DNA of 55,077 nucleotides from assembly GCA_036377075.1 (NCBI GenBank), contig DASUZB010000120.1:1-55077 (forward strand). The letters run 5' to 3'. The notes under the pieces were generated by a model. It had not been told where the DNA came from and ran no database searches. It saw nothing but the letters and a program-made list of their open reading frames with translations. The DNA is from DASUZB01 sp036377075 (lineage in GTDB: Bacteria > Actinomycetota > CALGFH01). Position numbers and translations under genes: made by a program. Shown piece by piece: positions 8,133-16,205 of the stretch (its first letter is position 1; each line of letters begins with the position of its first letter).

Positions 8133-9950
8133 TCAGCGCGCCGCCTGCCCCTCCGCCTGGGAGATCGCCCAGGCCGCGTTGACCAGGCCGATGTGGCTGA
8201 ACGCCTGCGGGTAGTTGCCGATCAGCTCGTCGCCGGCGGCGTCGACCTCCTCGGCGAGCAGGCCGACGTCGTTGGCGTAGGCGGCGGCGCGGGCGAACGT
8301 CCGCTTGGCGAGGTCGACCTGGCCGGCGAGGGCCTGCGCCTGCGCCAGCCAGAAGGTGCACAGCAGGAAGGTGCCCTCCTCGCCCTCGAGGCCGTCTTCC
8401 GCCCGGTAGCGGTAGACCAGGCCGCGCTCGTCGGTGAGCCGCGCGGCGATCGCGTCGATGGTCGCCTTCATCCTCGGGTCGGTGCCGGGCAGGAACCCGG
8501 TGATCGCCATCATCAGGCTGCTCGCGTCCAGCTCGTCGCTGCCGAACGCCTGCGTGTAGGCGCCGGCGCGGTCGCTCCAGCCGTGCTCGAGGATGGCGGC
8601 GCGGATCTCTTCGCGGGTGGCGGTCCAGCGCTCCACCTGCTCCTCGGCGCCGAGCCGGTCGGCGAGGGCGATCGCGCGGTCGAGCGCCGTCCAGCACATC
8701 AGCTTCGAGTGGAGGAGGTCGCGCGGCTCCCCGCGGACCTCCCAGATGCCCTGGTCCTGCTCCTTCCAGCGGCGCGCGGCCGCGTCGGCCGCCGCCACGA
8801 GGAAGCGGCGCGTGGCCGTGTCGAGGCCACCGAGCTGGTCGACCAGGCGCTGGGCGGCGCCGAGCAGCTCGCCGTAGACGTAGAGCTGGCGCTGGTCCCA
8901 GGCGCCGTTGCCGACCCTTACCGGCCGGCTGTCCCGCCAGCCGCGCAGGTGCGGCAGCTCCCGCTCGGTGAGGTCGCGCTCGCCGCCGATGCCGAACATG
9001 ATCTGCAGGTCGACGCCGCGGTGGAGCTGCGAGGCGGCGGCGGCGGCGAGGAAGGCGAAGAACTTGTTGGCCTCATCCGGGCAGGCCGCCACCCACAGGG
9101 CCTCCATCGTCAGGCTGGCGTCGCGCACCCAGGTGAAGCGGTAGTCCCAGTTGCGCTCCCCGCCGACCGTCTCGGGCAGCGACGTGGTCGCCGCCGCCAC
9201 GATCGCGCCGGTCGGCTGGAAGGTGAGCGCCTGCAGCACGCGGCCGGAGTGGTGCACCAGCTCGCGCCAGGGCCCGTCGTAGGCCTGGTGCATCGCCGAC
9301 CAGGAGCGCCACCCCTCGAGCGTGTCCTCGAGCCGTTGGGCGATCTCGGCCTGCGTCCACAGCGACGGCGCCGGCTCCCAGCTCCTCGCGTGGTGCAGGG
9401 CGAAGCAGGCGCTCTCCCCGGCGCGGAGGGTGAAGCGCCCGCTCGCTCGTGCGCCGTCGACGGCCAGCTCGAACGGGACCGACAGGGCGAGCACCTCGGC
9501 GCCGCCGCGGCCGACCAGGCCGCCGTCGACCGGGTGGAGCAGCGGGTGGACAAGGCCGTACTCGGGCCGGGGCGCGTAGTCGAGCGCCACCTCGACCTCG
9601 CCGGCGGTGCAGGTCACCCGGCGCAGCAGCGCGCCGGGCGAGCCGGCGCCGAGGTCGTGGCCGCGGTCGTTGCGGCCGACCGCCATGGCGTCGGTCAGCA
9701 CCGCGGCGCCGCCAGGGACCTCGAAGGTGGTCTCGAGGGCCATGGTCTGCTCGAGGTACCGCCGGCTGCAGCTGGCTCCAGGAACGCCGATCGACCAGTG
9801 CCCGCCGTCGTCGTCGAGCAGCCGGGCGAACACCGACGGCCCGTCGAAGCGGGGCAGGCACAGCCAGTCGACCGAGCCGGCCCGGCTCACCAGCGCGGCG
9901 GAGCGGCAGTCGGAGAGCAGGGCGTAGTCGCCGATCGGCAGGTCGCTCAT
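8133..9950 (-). CDS. Glycoside hydrolase family 15 (trehalase/glucoamylase-like)
   Basis: 605 residues, full length for bacterial GH15. The N-terminal beta-sandwich (IGDYALLSDCRSAALVSRAGSVDWLCLPRFD) is the classic start of actinobacterial GH15 proteins. The (alpha/alpha)6 barrel carries GGERNWDYRFTWVRDASLT, DQGIWEVRG (probable general acid Glu) and LLAEEVDAAGDELIGNYPQAFSHIGL (probable base Glu in AEE). Such enzymes hydrolyse trehalose or alpha-glucosides; actinobacterial members of this subtype include acid trehalases. There is no signal peptide, so it should be cytoplasmic. Its ATG overlaps the stop of the CGNR regulator gene by 4 nt (ATGA), so translation is coupled and the regulator probably controls it. 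Confidence 0.9.
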   Translation of the reverse strand: MSDLPIGDYALLSDCRSAALVSRAGSVDWLCLPRFDGPSVFARLLDDDGGHWSIGVPGASCSRRYLEQTMALETTFEVPGGAAVLTDAMAVGRNDRGHDLGAGSPGALLRRVTCTAGEVEVALDYAPRPEYGLVHPLLHPVDGGLVGRGGAEVLALSVPFELAVDGARASGRFTLRAGESACFALHHARSWEPAPSLWTQAEIAQRLEDTLEGWRSWSAMHQAYDGPWRELVHHSGRVLQALTFQPTGAIVAAATTSLPETVGGERNWDYRFTWVRDASLTMEALWVAACPDEANKFFAFLAAAAASQLHRGVDLQIMFGIGGERDLTERELPHLRGWRDSRPVRVGNGAWDQRQLYVYGELLGAAQRLVDQLGGLDTATRRFLVAAADAAARRWKEQDQGIWEVRGEPRDLLHSKLMCWTALDRAIALADRLGAEEQVERWTATREEIRAAILEHGWSDRAGAYTQAFGSDELDASSLMMAITGFLPGTDPRMKATIDAIAARLTDERGLVYRYRAEDGLEGEEGTFLLCTFWLAQAQALAGQVDLAKRTFARAAAYANDVGLLAEEVDAAGDELIGNYPQAFSHIGLVNAAWAISQAEGQAAR

Positions 9951-10549
9951 GGCACGGTCCCTTCGGATGCCCGGCGTTCGCGGCGGCGCTGGACGTAGCG
10001 GCGCTTCTTCGCCTCGGTGCCGCAGTCGGCCATCGAGCACCAGCGCCGGCCGGTGCCGCGGGAGCGGTCGAGGAACAGCCACCGGCACCCGGCGCAGCGG
10101 CGCAGGACGGCGAGGTCGGCCTCGCTGGTGAGCAGCTCGGCGGCGGCGTGCGCGAGGCGGTGCACCGGCGTGTCGGGGTCCTCGGTCGGCCACGTCCACG
10201 CCAGCGCCCGACCGTGCGCCTCGAGGTGGGCGGCGCGCAGCGCGGCGCGCGCGGCGGCCTCCACGACGGCGCAGGGCCCGGCGGGCCCGGCGTCGCCGGT
10301 GAGCCGCGCGCGCAGCACCGCGTCGAGCGCCTCGCGCAGCCGCAACGCCGACCGGAGGGCACCACGGCTCGCGGGCGTGGCCTGGTCGGCCACGCCGACG
10401 CGCCGGGCGAAGGCCACCAGGTCCTCGGGAGCGGCGAGGACGTCGGCCTCGACCGGCCCGTCGGGCTGGCCGTAGACGGTGTTGACCAGGTCGAGCGCGG
10501 GGTGGCCGCCGTCGAGGCGCATCGAGGCGGCGGTGACCGGCCGGACCAT
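9947..10549 (-). CDS. CGNR/ABATE zinc-finger transcriptional regulator
   Basis: 200 residues from ATG 10549, preceded by GGAGGT at a 7-nt distance. ABATE ligand-binding-type domain at about residues 8-150 (LDGGHPALDLVNTVYGQP, ALRLREALDAVL). C-terminal zinc finger: CAGC, then RRWCSMADCG followed by a basic tail KKRRYVQRRRERR. The family name motif CGNR reads CGTE here, so one conserved position differs, but all four Cys are present. The family is thought to bind DNA through the finger. It is in one transcription unit with the GH15 enzyme and divergent from an MFS exporter gene; a 30-bp dyad covering its ribosome site is the likely operator. Confidence 0.87.
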   Translation of the reverse strand: MVRPVTAASMRLDGGHPALDLVNTVYGQPDGPVEADVLAAPEDLVAFARRVGVADQATPASRGALRSALRLREALDAVLRARLTGDAGPAGPCAVVEAAARAALRAAHLEAHGRALAWTWPTEDPDTPVHRLAHAAAELLTSEADLAVLRRCAGCRWLFLDRSRGTGRRWCSMADCGTEAKKRRYVQRRRERRASEGTVP

Positions 10550-10553
10550 GCCT

Positions 10554-10583
10554 GTTACCTCCATAAGTACGTTTAATGGTAAC
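10554..10583. promoter_or_regulatory. 30-bp dyad, probable operator of the CGNR regulator
   Basis: Outer arms GTTACC (10554-10559) and GGTAAC (10578-10583), with a GTAC exactly at the centre (10567-10570). Of 15 half-site positions 10 are symmetric. It is strikingly A+T-rich for this genome, overlaps the Shine-Dalgarno of the CGNR gene and lies 23 bp before the ATG of the divergent MFS gene. A repressor here would shut both directions. Binding by the CGNR protein itself is inference. Confidence 0.55.
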
Positions 10584-10605
10584 ACCGTGCGGGTAGCCGG
10601 GGCGC

Positions 10606-11941
10606 ATGCTCATCGGCCTGCTCTGCGTCGCCCAGTTCGTGGTCGTCCTCGACGCCACGATCGTGGCGATCGCGCTGCCCGCCGTCCAGGCCGACCTCGG
10701 GCTCTCCACCACCGCGCTCGGCTGGGTCATCACCGCCTACACGCTGGTGTTCGGCGGCTGCCTGCTCGCCGCCGGGCGGCTCGCCGACCGGGTGGGGCGC
10801 CGGCGTGCCTTCGCCGGCGGCATGGCGCTGTTCGCCGCCGCCTCCCTGGCCTGCGGGCTGGCGCCGAGCGGCGCCGCGCTGCTGGCGTCGCGCGCCGTTC
10901 AGGGCCTGGGCGCCGCGCTGGTCTCCCCCGCCGCGCTGGCCCTGGTCGTCACCGCCCGTCCCCAAGGGCGGGAGCGGGCGCGCGCGCTGGGCTGGTGGAC
11001 GGCGGCGGCCGCCGGTGGCGGCGCCAGCGGTTGGGTGCTCGGCGGCCTGCTCAGCGGGCTGCTCGGCTGGCGCTGGATCTTCCTGGTCAACGTGCCGCTG
11101 TGCGCCGCCGCGGCGGCGCTCGCCCGGCGGGTCCTGCCGGAGTGGCGTGATCCGTCGCCCGCCCGACCCGACGTCGCCGGCGCCCTGCTGGCGACCGGCG
11201 GGCTGGCGGCGCTCGTGCTCGCCCTCACCCTGGCCGAGGCGCGCGGGCTCGTCGCCGGCCCGACGCTCGGCGCCCTGCTGGCCACGGTCGCGCTGCTCGC
11301 CGGGCTGGCCCGCGCCGAGTCCCGTGCCCCGGACCCGCTGCTCGACCGCGCGCTGCTGCGCCGTCCCGGGGTCGCCGGGCCGAACGCCGTGGCCGCCGTG
11401 CTCACCGCCGCCACCACCCCACCGATGTTCTTCTGCACCCTCCACGCCCAGCACGTCCTGGGCCTGGCACCGGCCACCGCCGGCCTGCTGTTTCCCCCCT
11501 TCAACCTCGCCGTGGTGGCCGGGTCGCTGGCCGGCCCTCGCGTGGTCGCCGCCGCCGGCGAGCGCCGCGCCATGGCCGGCGGGCTGCTCGCCGTCGCCGC
11601 CGGCGCCCTGTCGCTGCGCGCCATCACCGCCAGCGCGCCCGCCCTGCCGTCGTTGCTGGGCGGCTTCGTGCTGCTCGGCGCCGGCCTCGGCGTCGCCTCG
11701 GTCGCCTCGACCGCACGCGGTACCGCCGCCCTCGACACCGCCGACCAGGGGCTCGCATCCGGCCTGCTGGCCACGAGCGCTCAGCTCGGCACCGCCCTCG
11801 GCCTGGCGGTCATGGTGCCCCTCGCCGCCGCGCGCACGCGCACCCTCGGCGGTGGTCCTGCCGCGCAGGTGGCCGGCTTCGAGCTCGGCTTCACCCTCGC
11901 CGCCGCGCTGGCGGCCGCCGCGGCGGCGGCGGTCGCTGTAA
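10606..11941 (+). CDS. MFS exporter (EmrB/QacA-like); 3' end disturbed, no in-frame stop near end
   Basis: About 445 residues of clear DHA2-type exporter: LDATIVAIALPAVQADLG (motif D1), TAYTLVFGGCLLAAGRLADRVGRRR (motif A), ASRAVQGLGAALVSPAALALV (motif C-like), GWRWIFLVNVPL. After the last helix, a run of Ala codons at 11900-11935, the frame fails to stop: it stays open to 13707, through the whole following antiporter gene in the wrong frame. A TAA at 11939-11941 sits one frame over, directly after the GCG/GCC run, where the protein should end. I therefore give that as the likely real end and suspect a 1-nt indel (biological or sequencing) in the repeat. Divergent from the CGNR regulator, which may control it. 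Confidence 0.72.
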
Positions 11942-12004
11942 CGAGCAGGCCCGGCGCGGGACTACCGTACCGACCACGGTCACCGTGGCCACGGAGGTTG
12001 CCCA

Positions 12005-13243
12005 ATGCCCCAGCTGTCGCTGGCCGGCGTCGCCGTGGTGGCGGCGGTGGCCTTCCTCGTCCCGCTGCTGCTCGGCCTGTTCCCCGGCCTGCGCCTGCCG
12101 TCGGTGGTGCTGGAGATCGTGGTCGGCATCGTCCTGGGCCCCTCGGTCCTCGGCTGGGTACGGGTCGACCTGCCGCTGCAGGTGCTCTCCATCCTCGGCC
12201 TGGCGTTCCTGCTGTTCCTCGCCGGCCTCGAGGTCGACGTCGACCACCTCCGCGGCAGGCTGCTGGGCCTCGCCGGCGGCGGCTTCGCCGTCTCGTTCGC
12301 CGTCGGGATCGCCGCCTCCGCCGGCCTCGCCGCCGCCGGCCTGGTCGAGACGCCGCTGCTGGTCGCGATCATCCTCACCGCCACCTCGCTCGGCGTGGTC
12401 ATCCCGGTGCTCAAGGACGCCGGGCAGGTCGAGTCCGACTTCGGCCAGCTGGTGATCGCGGCCGCGTCGATCGCCGACTTCGGCGCCGTGATCCTGCTGT
12501 CGCTCTTCTTCTCCCGCGAGGCCACCGGGCCGGGCGCCCAGCTGCTGCTGATCGGCGGCCTGGTCCTGCTCGCCGTGGGAGTGGCCGTCGGGCTGGCGCG
12601 GGCCGGCCGCTCCATGCGCCTGGCCGCCGACCTGGGACGCCTGCAGGACTCGAGCGCCCAGATCCGCGTGCGCGGCGCCGTCCTGCTGCTGGCCGGCCTG
12701 GTCCTGGTGGCGCAGCGGCTCGGGCTCGAGACGATCCTCGGCGCCTTCCTCGCCGGCGCGCTGCTGCGGGTGGTGGACCGCCACGAGGCGATGACCCACC
12801 CGAGGTTCCGGGTGAAGCTGGAGGCGCTCGGCTACGGCTTCCTGGTCCCGTTCTTCTTCGTGGTCAGCGGCCTGCGCTTCGACCTGAAGGCGCTCACCGA
12901 CGACCCCGCCAACCTGCGGCTGGTCCCCCTGTTCCTGGGCGTCCTGCTGCTGGTCCGGGGCCTGCCGGCGCTGCTGTACCGGGCGCGGGTGGGGACGCGC
13001 CGGACGGTGGTGGCGGGCCTGCTGCAGGCGACCTCGCTGCCGTTCATCGTCGCCGCCGTCCAGATCGGCATGGACCTCGGCAAGCTCGACCAGGCGACCG
13101 GCGCCGCCCTGGTCGCCGCCGGCCTGCTGTCGGTGCTGCTGTTCCCCCTCGCCGCCCTCACCGTGCTGCGCGGCGCCGGGGACGGCCCGCCCGCGGGCCA
13201 GGCCGGCGAGGCCTCCGCCACGGTGGCGCCCGGAGCACCCTGA
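12005..13243 (+). CDS. Cation:proton antiporter, CPA2/KefB type
   Basis: 412 residues with 12-13 hydrophobic segments. The CPA2 signature is clear: LPSVVLEIVVGIVLGPSVLG at the start, FLLFLAGLEVDVD, then AAASIADFGAVILLS, the position where the ion-binding Asp of this family sits, and LVPFFFVVSGLRFD. It ends after the membrane domain, lacking the TrkA-N regulatory domain of Kef proteins, so it is a simple Na+(K+)/H+ exchanger-like protein of the inner membrane. ATG 12005 has GGAGGT 6 nt upstream. It follows the MFS gene by about 63 bp and the reading frame of that gene overlaps it only because of the missing stop. Confidence 0.88.
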   Translation: MPQLSLAGVAVVAAVAFLVPLLLGLFPGLRLPSVVLEIVVGIVLGPSVLGWVRVDLPLQVLSILGLAFLLFLAGLEVDVDHLRGRLLGLAGGGFAVSFAVGIAASAGLAAAGLVETPLLVAIILTATSLGVVIPVLKDAGQVESDFGQLVIAAASIADFGAVILLSLFFSREATGPGAQLLLIGGLVLLAVGVAVGLARAGRSMRLAADLGRLQDSSAQIRVRGAVLLLAGLVLVAQRLGLETILGAFLAGALLRVVDRHEAMTHPRFRVKLEALGYGFLVPFFFVVSGLRFDLKALTDDPANLRLVPLFLGVLLLVRGLPALLYRARVGTRRTVVAGLLQATSLPFIVAAVQIGMDLGKLDQATGAALVAAGLLSVLLFPLAALTVLRGAGDGPPAGQAGEASATVAPGAP

Positions 13244-13328
13244 CCGGCCTGACCGGCCTGACGGCCACCACCGACCGCACCAGCCGCACGTGCGGTCGAC
13301 GTGGCGTCCACGTGACCACGGGATCGGT

Positions 13329-14003
13329 TCAGGCGGCCTCGGGCGCGTCGGGCGCGGTGGCCGGCGCCCGGGCGGGGCGGCGCTCCAGGATCGCCACGGC
13401 GATCAGCAGCCAGAGCATCGCCAGCGGGCCGAACGGCGGGGCATGGTCGACGGCGAGCAGCAGGCCGGCCACGACCAGCGCCGCAACGCCCGACCTGGGC
13501 GCACCCGCGCGCGCCAGCGCCAGCGCCGCCGCCAGGCTGGCGGTCAGCCACGCCAGCACCGCCGGCAGGACGACCGCACCGACCAGCGGGTCGTGCAGCC
13601 GCCCCGCCCACAGCACGTCGGCGGTGACCGCCGCCTGCGGCAGCTGCGCCGCCCTGCGCACCATCTGCCCGGTGGCGATGCCGACCAGCGCGTCGAAGGC
13701 GCCGTAGAAGGCGACGAACGGCAGCAGCGCCGCCCGGCTGACGGCCGCGGCCCGGCCGGGCAGGCCGTCGACCAGCAGCCACACGGTCATAGCCAGCAGG
13801 CAGAGCAGCCCGAGCTGCAGGAGGTGGACGCCCAGCCAGAGCCCCACCCGGCCCTGCAGCTCCACCGCCGGTGAGCGCCGCACGACCGGGTGGACCAGGG
13901 TGACCAGGCCGAGCGCGAGCGGCGTGCCGAACAGCACCAGCCGCCTGGCGCGCCCCTCGCCCGCCCCCGCGGGCGCTTCGATGGTGGTCGTCGATGCCGA
14001 CAT
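13329..14003 (-). CDS. Small integral membrane protein, function unknown
   Basis: 224 residues with about six hydrophobic segments (LVLFGTPLALGLVTLVHPVV, GLWLGVHLLQLGLLCLLAMTVWLLV, ALLPFVAFYGAFDALVGIATG, GAVVLPAVLAWLTASLAAALALA and two more). No family motif was recognised. The HP in TLVHPVV and the GIATGQMVR segment are typical of actinobacterial hypothetical membrane proteins with DUF names. ATG 14003 has GGGAGG 7 nt upstream. Convergent with the antiporter; the 85-bp gap holds three CTGACCGGC-type repeats and a CCGCACGTGCGG palindrome (about 13291-13302) that may end both transcripts. Confidence 0.65.
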   Translation of the reverse strand: MSASTTTIEAPAGAGEGRARRLVLFGTPLALGLVTLVHPVVRRSPAVELQGRVGLWLGVHLLQLGLLCLLAMTVWLLVDGLPGRAAAVSRAALLPFVAFYGAFDALVGIATGQMVRRAAQLPQAAVTADVLWAGRLHDPLVGAVVLPAVLAWLTASLAAALALARAGAPRSGVAALVVAGLLLAVDHAPPFGPLAMLWLLIAVAILERRPARAPATAPDAPEAA

Positions 14004-14134
14004 GGCACAGCCTCCCCGCTGACCCGGCTCGGCACCCGGCCGAGCGCTCCTGGTGTGGGTCCTCGAGGTGGAGGCGCGAGAGCGCCGCCAGGTCGCCGCT
14101 GGAGCCGATCCGGCGGGTGCCTGCGGCGACGCCC

Positions 14135-14212
14135 TCAGCCGGTGGTGAGCTCCACGCTGGTGGTGAGGTCGGCGCAGCCGCCGATGGTGCGGGCGACCGG
14201 GCAGCGCTCGGC
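14135..14212 (-). pseudogene. Remnant of a second OsmC-like 3' end
   Basis: On the minus strand, 24 codons encode AERCPVARTIGGCADLTTS followed by VELTTG and a stop. This duplicates the C-terminal end of the OsmC-like gene that starts at 14270 on the other strand, with 3 mismatches in 72 nt (14141-14212 versus 14681-14752). Upstream of this point homology vanishes, so on its own it has no start or first half. See the inverted-repeat finding. Confidence 0.7.
14141..14212. repeat. Left arm of 72-bp inverted repeat around the OsmC-like gene
   Basis: Complement of 14681-14752 with 69 of 72 positions identical (differences at one Val/Ala codon and a Leu-Gln/Val-Glu pair). The 468-bp spacer contains the promoter region, ribosome site and first 137 codons of the OsmC-like gene. 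Confidence 0.85.
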
Positions 14213-14269
14213 CTGGATCGTCCCGCTATACCATGGCCCGGGACGCATCCGCCGCATCTAGGAGGCGTG

Positions 14270-14770
14270 ATGGGCGAAGTCGTCTACCGCTCGAAGGTCA
14301 GCGTCAACCGGGAGAAGGGCCCGCTGCGCACCGCGGTCCTGCCCGCCCTCGACCAGCCGGTCGTGTTCGGCGTCCACAGTGCGGTCGCGGAGCACTACGG
14401 CGTCGAACCCGGCGACCAGGAGCCGCACACCACCACCCTCGACTACCTGGTCGCCGCGGCCGCCGGCTGACTGACCGGCACGTTCGGAGGGGCGCTCGAA
14501 GCGCGAGGCGTTCCCGCCGCAGGCGGTCGTCTGCGGAGCGAGGCGGTCGGCGAGGTCGAGCTGGACGCCAAGGTGCTGGTGGTGAAGCGCATCCACGTCA
14601 CCTACCACCTGGTGGTCGACGAGGCCGTCATCGCTGACGAGAAGAAGCGGGCCGCGATCGACCGGGTGCTCGGCTTCCACGCCGAGCGCTGCCCGGTCGC
14701 CCGCACCATCGGCGGCTGCGTCGACCTCACCACCAGCCTGCAGCTCACCACCTCGAGACCAGGCGAGTGA
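14270..14770 (+). CDS. OsmC-family protein, candidate selenoprotein (in-frame TGA at codon 67)
   Basis: Read through one TGA (14468-14470) this is a single 166-residue OsmC/Ohr-fold protein. The N-terminal half (GEVVYRSKVSVNREKGPL, TTTLDYLVAAAAG) runs up to the TGA; the rest (LTGTFGGALEARGVPA, VLVVKRIHVTYHL, GFHAERCPVARTIGGC) continues in the same frame for 99 more codons. In the family the residue after AAAG is the first redox Cys (...GCLTG...), partner of the Cys in ERCP (here Cys141). A TGA exactly there suggests selenocysteine, and a hairpin with a G in its loop lies 26 nt downstream. Alternatively it is a pseudogene or a Cys-to-opal sequencing error. ATG 14270 follows AGGAGG. Expected role: reduction of organic peroxides or other small-molecule redox detoxification. 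No Sec machinery is in the window. Confidence 0.75.
14492..14504 (+). promoter_or_regulatory. SECIS-like hairpin downstream of the TGA
   Basis: Stem GCGCT (14492-14496) and AGCGC (14500-14504), loop CGA. The loop starts 26 nt after the TGA, within the distance window described for bacterial SECIS elements (about 16-37 nt), and has G as second loop base, also part of the published rule. Outer extension may use GGG 14489-14491 with CCC 14513-14515. Small stems are common in GC-rich DNA, so this is supportive only. Confidence 0.45.
14681..14752. repeat. Right arm of 72-bp inverted repeat (3' end of OsmC-like gene)
   Basis: Encodes residues Ala138 to Thr161 of the OsmC-like protein and pairs with 14141-14212 in inverted orientation. 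Confidence 0.85.
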
Positions 14771-15058
14771 GTACCTCGAAGCTCCGCCGTCAGCACCCGC
14801 TTCGCACCATGACCCGCACGGGCGGCAGATGGCGTTCCATGTAGCAGCGTCGTTGTCGTCCAAGGCCACAAGGATGCGATGCCGACCGTGGAAGGGAGGC
14901 TGACCGCGTGCCGGCCGACATTTCAGACCTACGGGAACGGGGGTGCTGGCTTCTGGCGACGACCCTGGCGGGCTCGGTCGGCGTCCGGTCAGGAACTCAA
15001 TTCGGTGGTCCGATCGGGGTGGGCGGGCGACCATGGTCGGCATGGTGAGGGACCGGGT
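14771..15058. other. Region without a recognised gene
   Basis: 288 bp between the OsmC-like gene and the DUF3800-like gene. The frame of the latter stays open back to 14879 but the translation (Arg/Gly/Trp-rich, low similarity to anything) does not look coding. No strong promoter, hairpin or repeat was seen. Confidence 0.5.
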
Positions 15059-16051
15059 GTGAGGTCGCCGCTTCAGGGTGGGCTGCCGCCGGTGGCCGCG
15101 GTGTCCGACGCCGTGGTGGAGGTCGCCTGTGACGAATCCGGGTTCTCCGGCACCAACCTGCTCGATCCGGCCACCCCGGTCGTCACGCACGCGAGCGTCG
15201 ACCTGAGCACCGGCGAGGCGGCCGGGCTGACCGCGGCGCTGCGGTCCGGGTTCCGGTTCTCGCTGAACGAGTTCAAGTCCGGGCAGTTCCTCCGCGGCCC
15301 GCGAGCGGGTGAGGCGCTGGAGTGGTTCCTGGCGGCGCTGAGCGGCCGGGCGCACGTCCACCTGGTGGACAAGGAGTACTTCCTCGTCACCCGGATCGTC
15401 GACCTGCTCCTCGCCGAGCCGTCGTACGCGGCCGGTACCCGCCTGACCCAGGACCAGCGTCCGGCCGCCCTCACCTTGTACCGGGCCAAGCGCTCGGCTG
15501 GTTCCGACTGGGGTGCCTTCCTCGCGGCCTTCGTCGAGCTGGTCCGGACCAAGCGGCCGCACCGGCCCGATCGCCGGGCCTTGGAGCGGTTCTTCCAGGC
15601 ACGGGATGCGCTGGTACGGGATGGGCTCGGCGCGGAAGCCGAGGGCGTCCTCGACGGGCTCAGCCGGACCCGGGTGCGGGCCGTCCTGACCAGGCTGAGC
15701 GACGACGACCCGTCGATCCCGCCACCGCTGGAGCCGATGCTGCCGGCGCTGGCCGAGACCGTCTTGTTCTGGAGCGGCGGGGAACGGCAGGTGCTGGTGG
15801 TCCACGACGAGCAGAGCGCCCTCACGGCCGGCCGGTTGCGCCGCCTCCAGCAGGTACTGGCCGACGGCGCCGGATCGCCGGCCGGGGTGTCGCCGCTGGC
15901 TGGCCTGGTGATGGTCGACTCCCGGGACGATCCGCGGGTCCAGGTCGCCGACCTCCTCGCTGGGGTGGCCCGGCGGTTGCCGGGGATCGTCGACGACGGC
16001 CCGCTCCAGCCGTTCCTCTCCCCGACCTCACTGCGCGATCCCCAGCGGTGA
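15059..16051 (+). CDS. DUF3800-like protein (RNase H-fold nuclease family, putative)
   Basis: 330 residues from GTG 15059, which has GAGGG 7 nt upstream; GTG 15101 and a frame open to 14879 are alternatives. Features of DUF3800: an N-terminal VACDESGFSG (the D-E-S of strand 1), LNEFKSGQFL, and near the C-terminus VMVDSRDDPRVQVADLLAGVARR, the (Q)VADLLAG helix with its acidic residue. The family adopts an RNase H-like fold and is scattered, often in variable or defence-related regions; biochemical roles are mostly unproven. It is a lone gene here between two intergenic gaps. Moderate confidence in the family, none in the role. Confidence 0.6.
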   Translation: MRSPLQGGLPPVAAVSDAVVEVACDESGFSGTNLLDPATPVVTHASVDLSTGEAAGLTAALRSGFRFSLNEFKSGQFLRGPRAGEALEWFLAALSGRAHVHLVDKEYFLVTRIVDLLLAEPSYAAGTRLTQDQRPAALTLYRAKRSAGSDWGAFLAAFVELVRTKRPHRPDRRALERFFQARDALVRDGLGAEAEGVLDGLSRTRVRAVLTRLSDDDPSIPPPLEPMLPALAETVLFWSGGERQVLVVHDEQSALTAGRLRRLQQVLADGAGSPAGVSPLAGLVMVDSRDDPRVQVADLLAGVARRLPGIVDDGPLQPFLSPTSLRDPQR

Positions 16052-16205
16052 CGCGCCGCTGTCCACCGCGCGGAACCTGTGCCGCCAGCCGGTCACCGCA
16101 AGCGGACCAGCTTCGGGTAGGCTGCCGAGCAGCCCGCGGAGCAGGCGCCAACGTGGGCAGGCAGGGCCGGAGCCCTCGCCCGCTACGACGGCAGGTCGGT
16201 TGAGG

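Noticed and set aside
14270..14470. Two separate genes (66-codon and 65-codon ORFs) instead of one OsmC gene
   Set aside because: Both are in the same frame, neither alone forms the fold, and the junction is exactly the redox Cys position.
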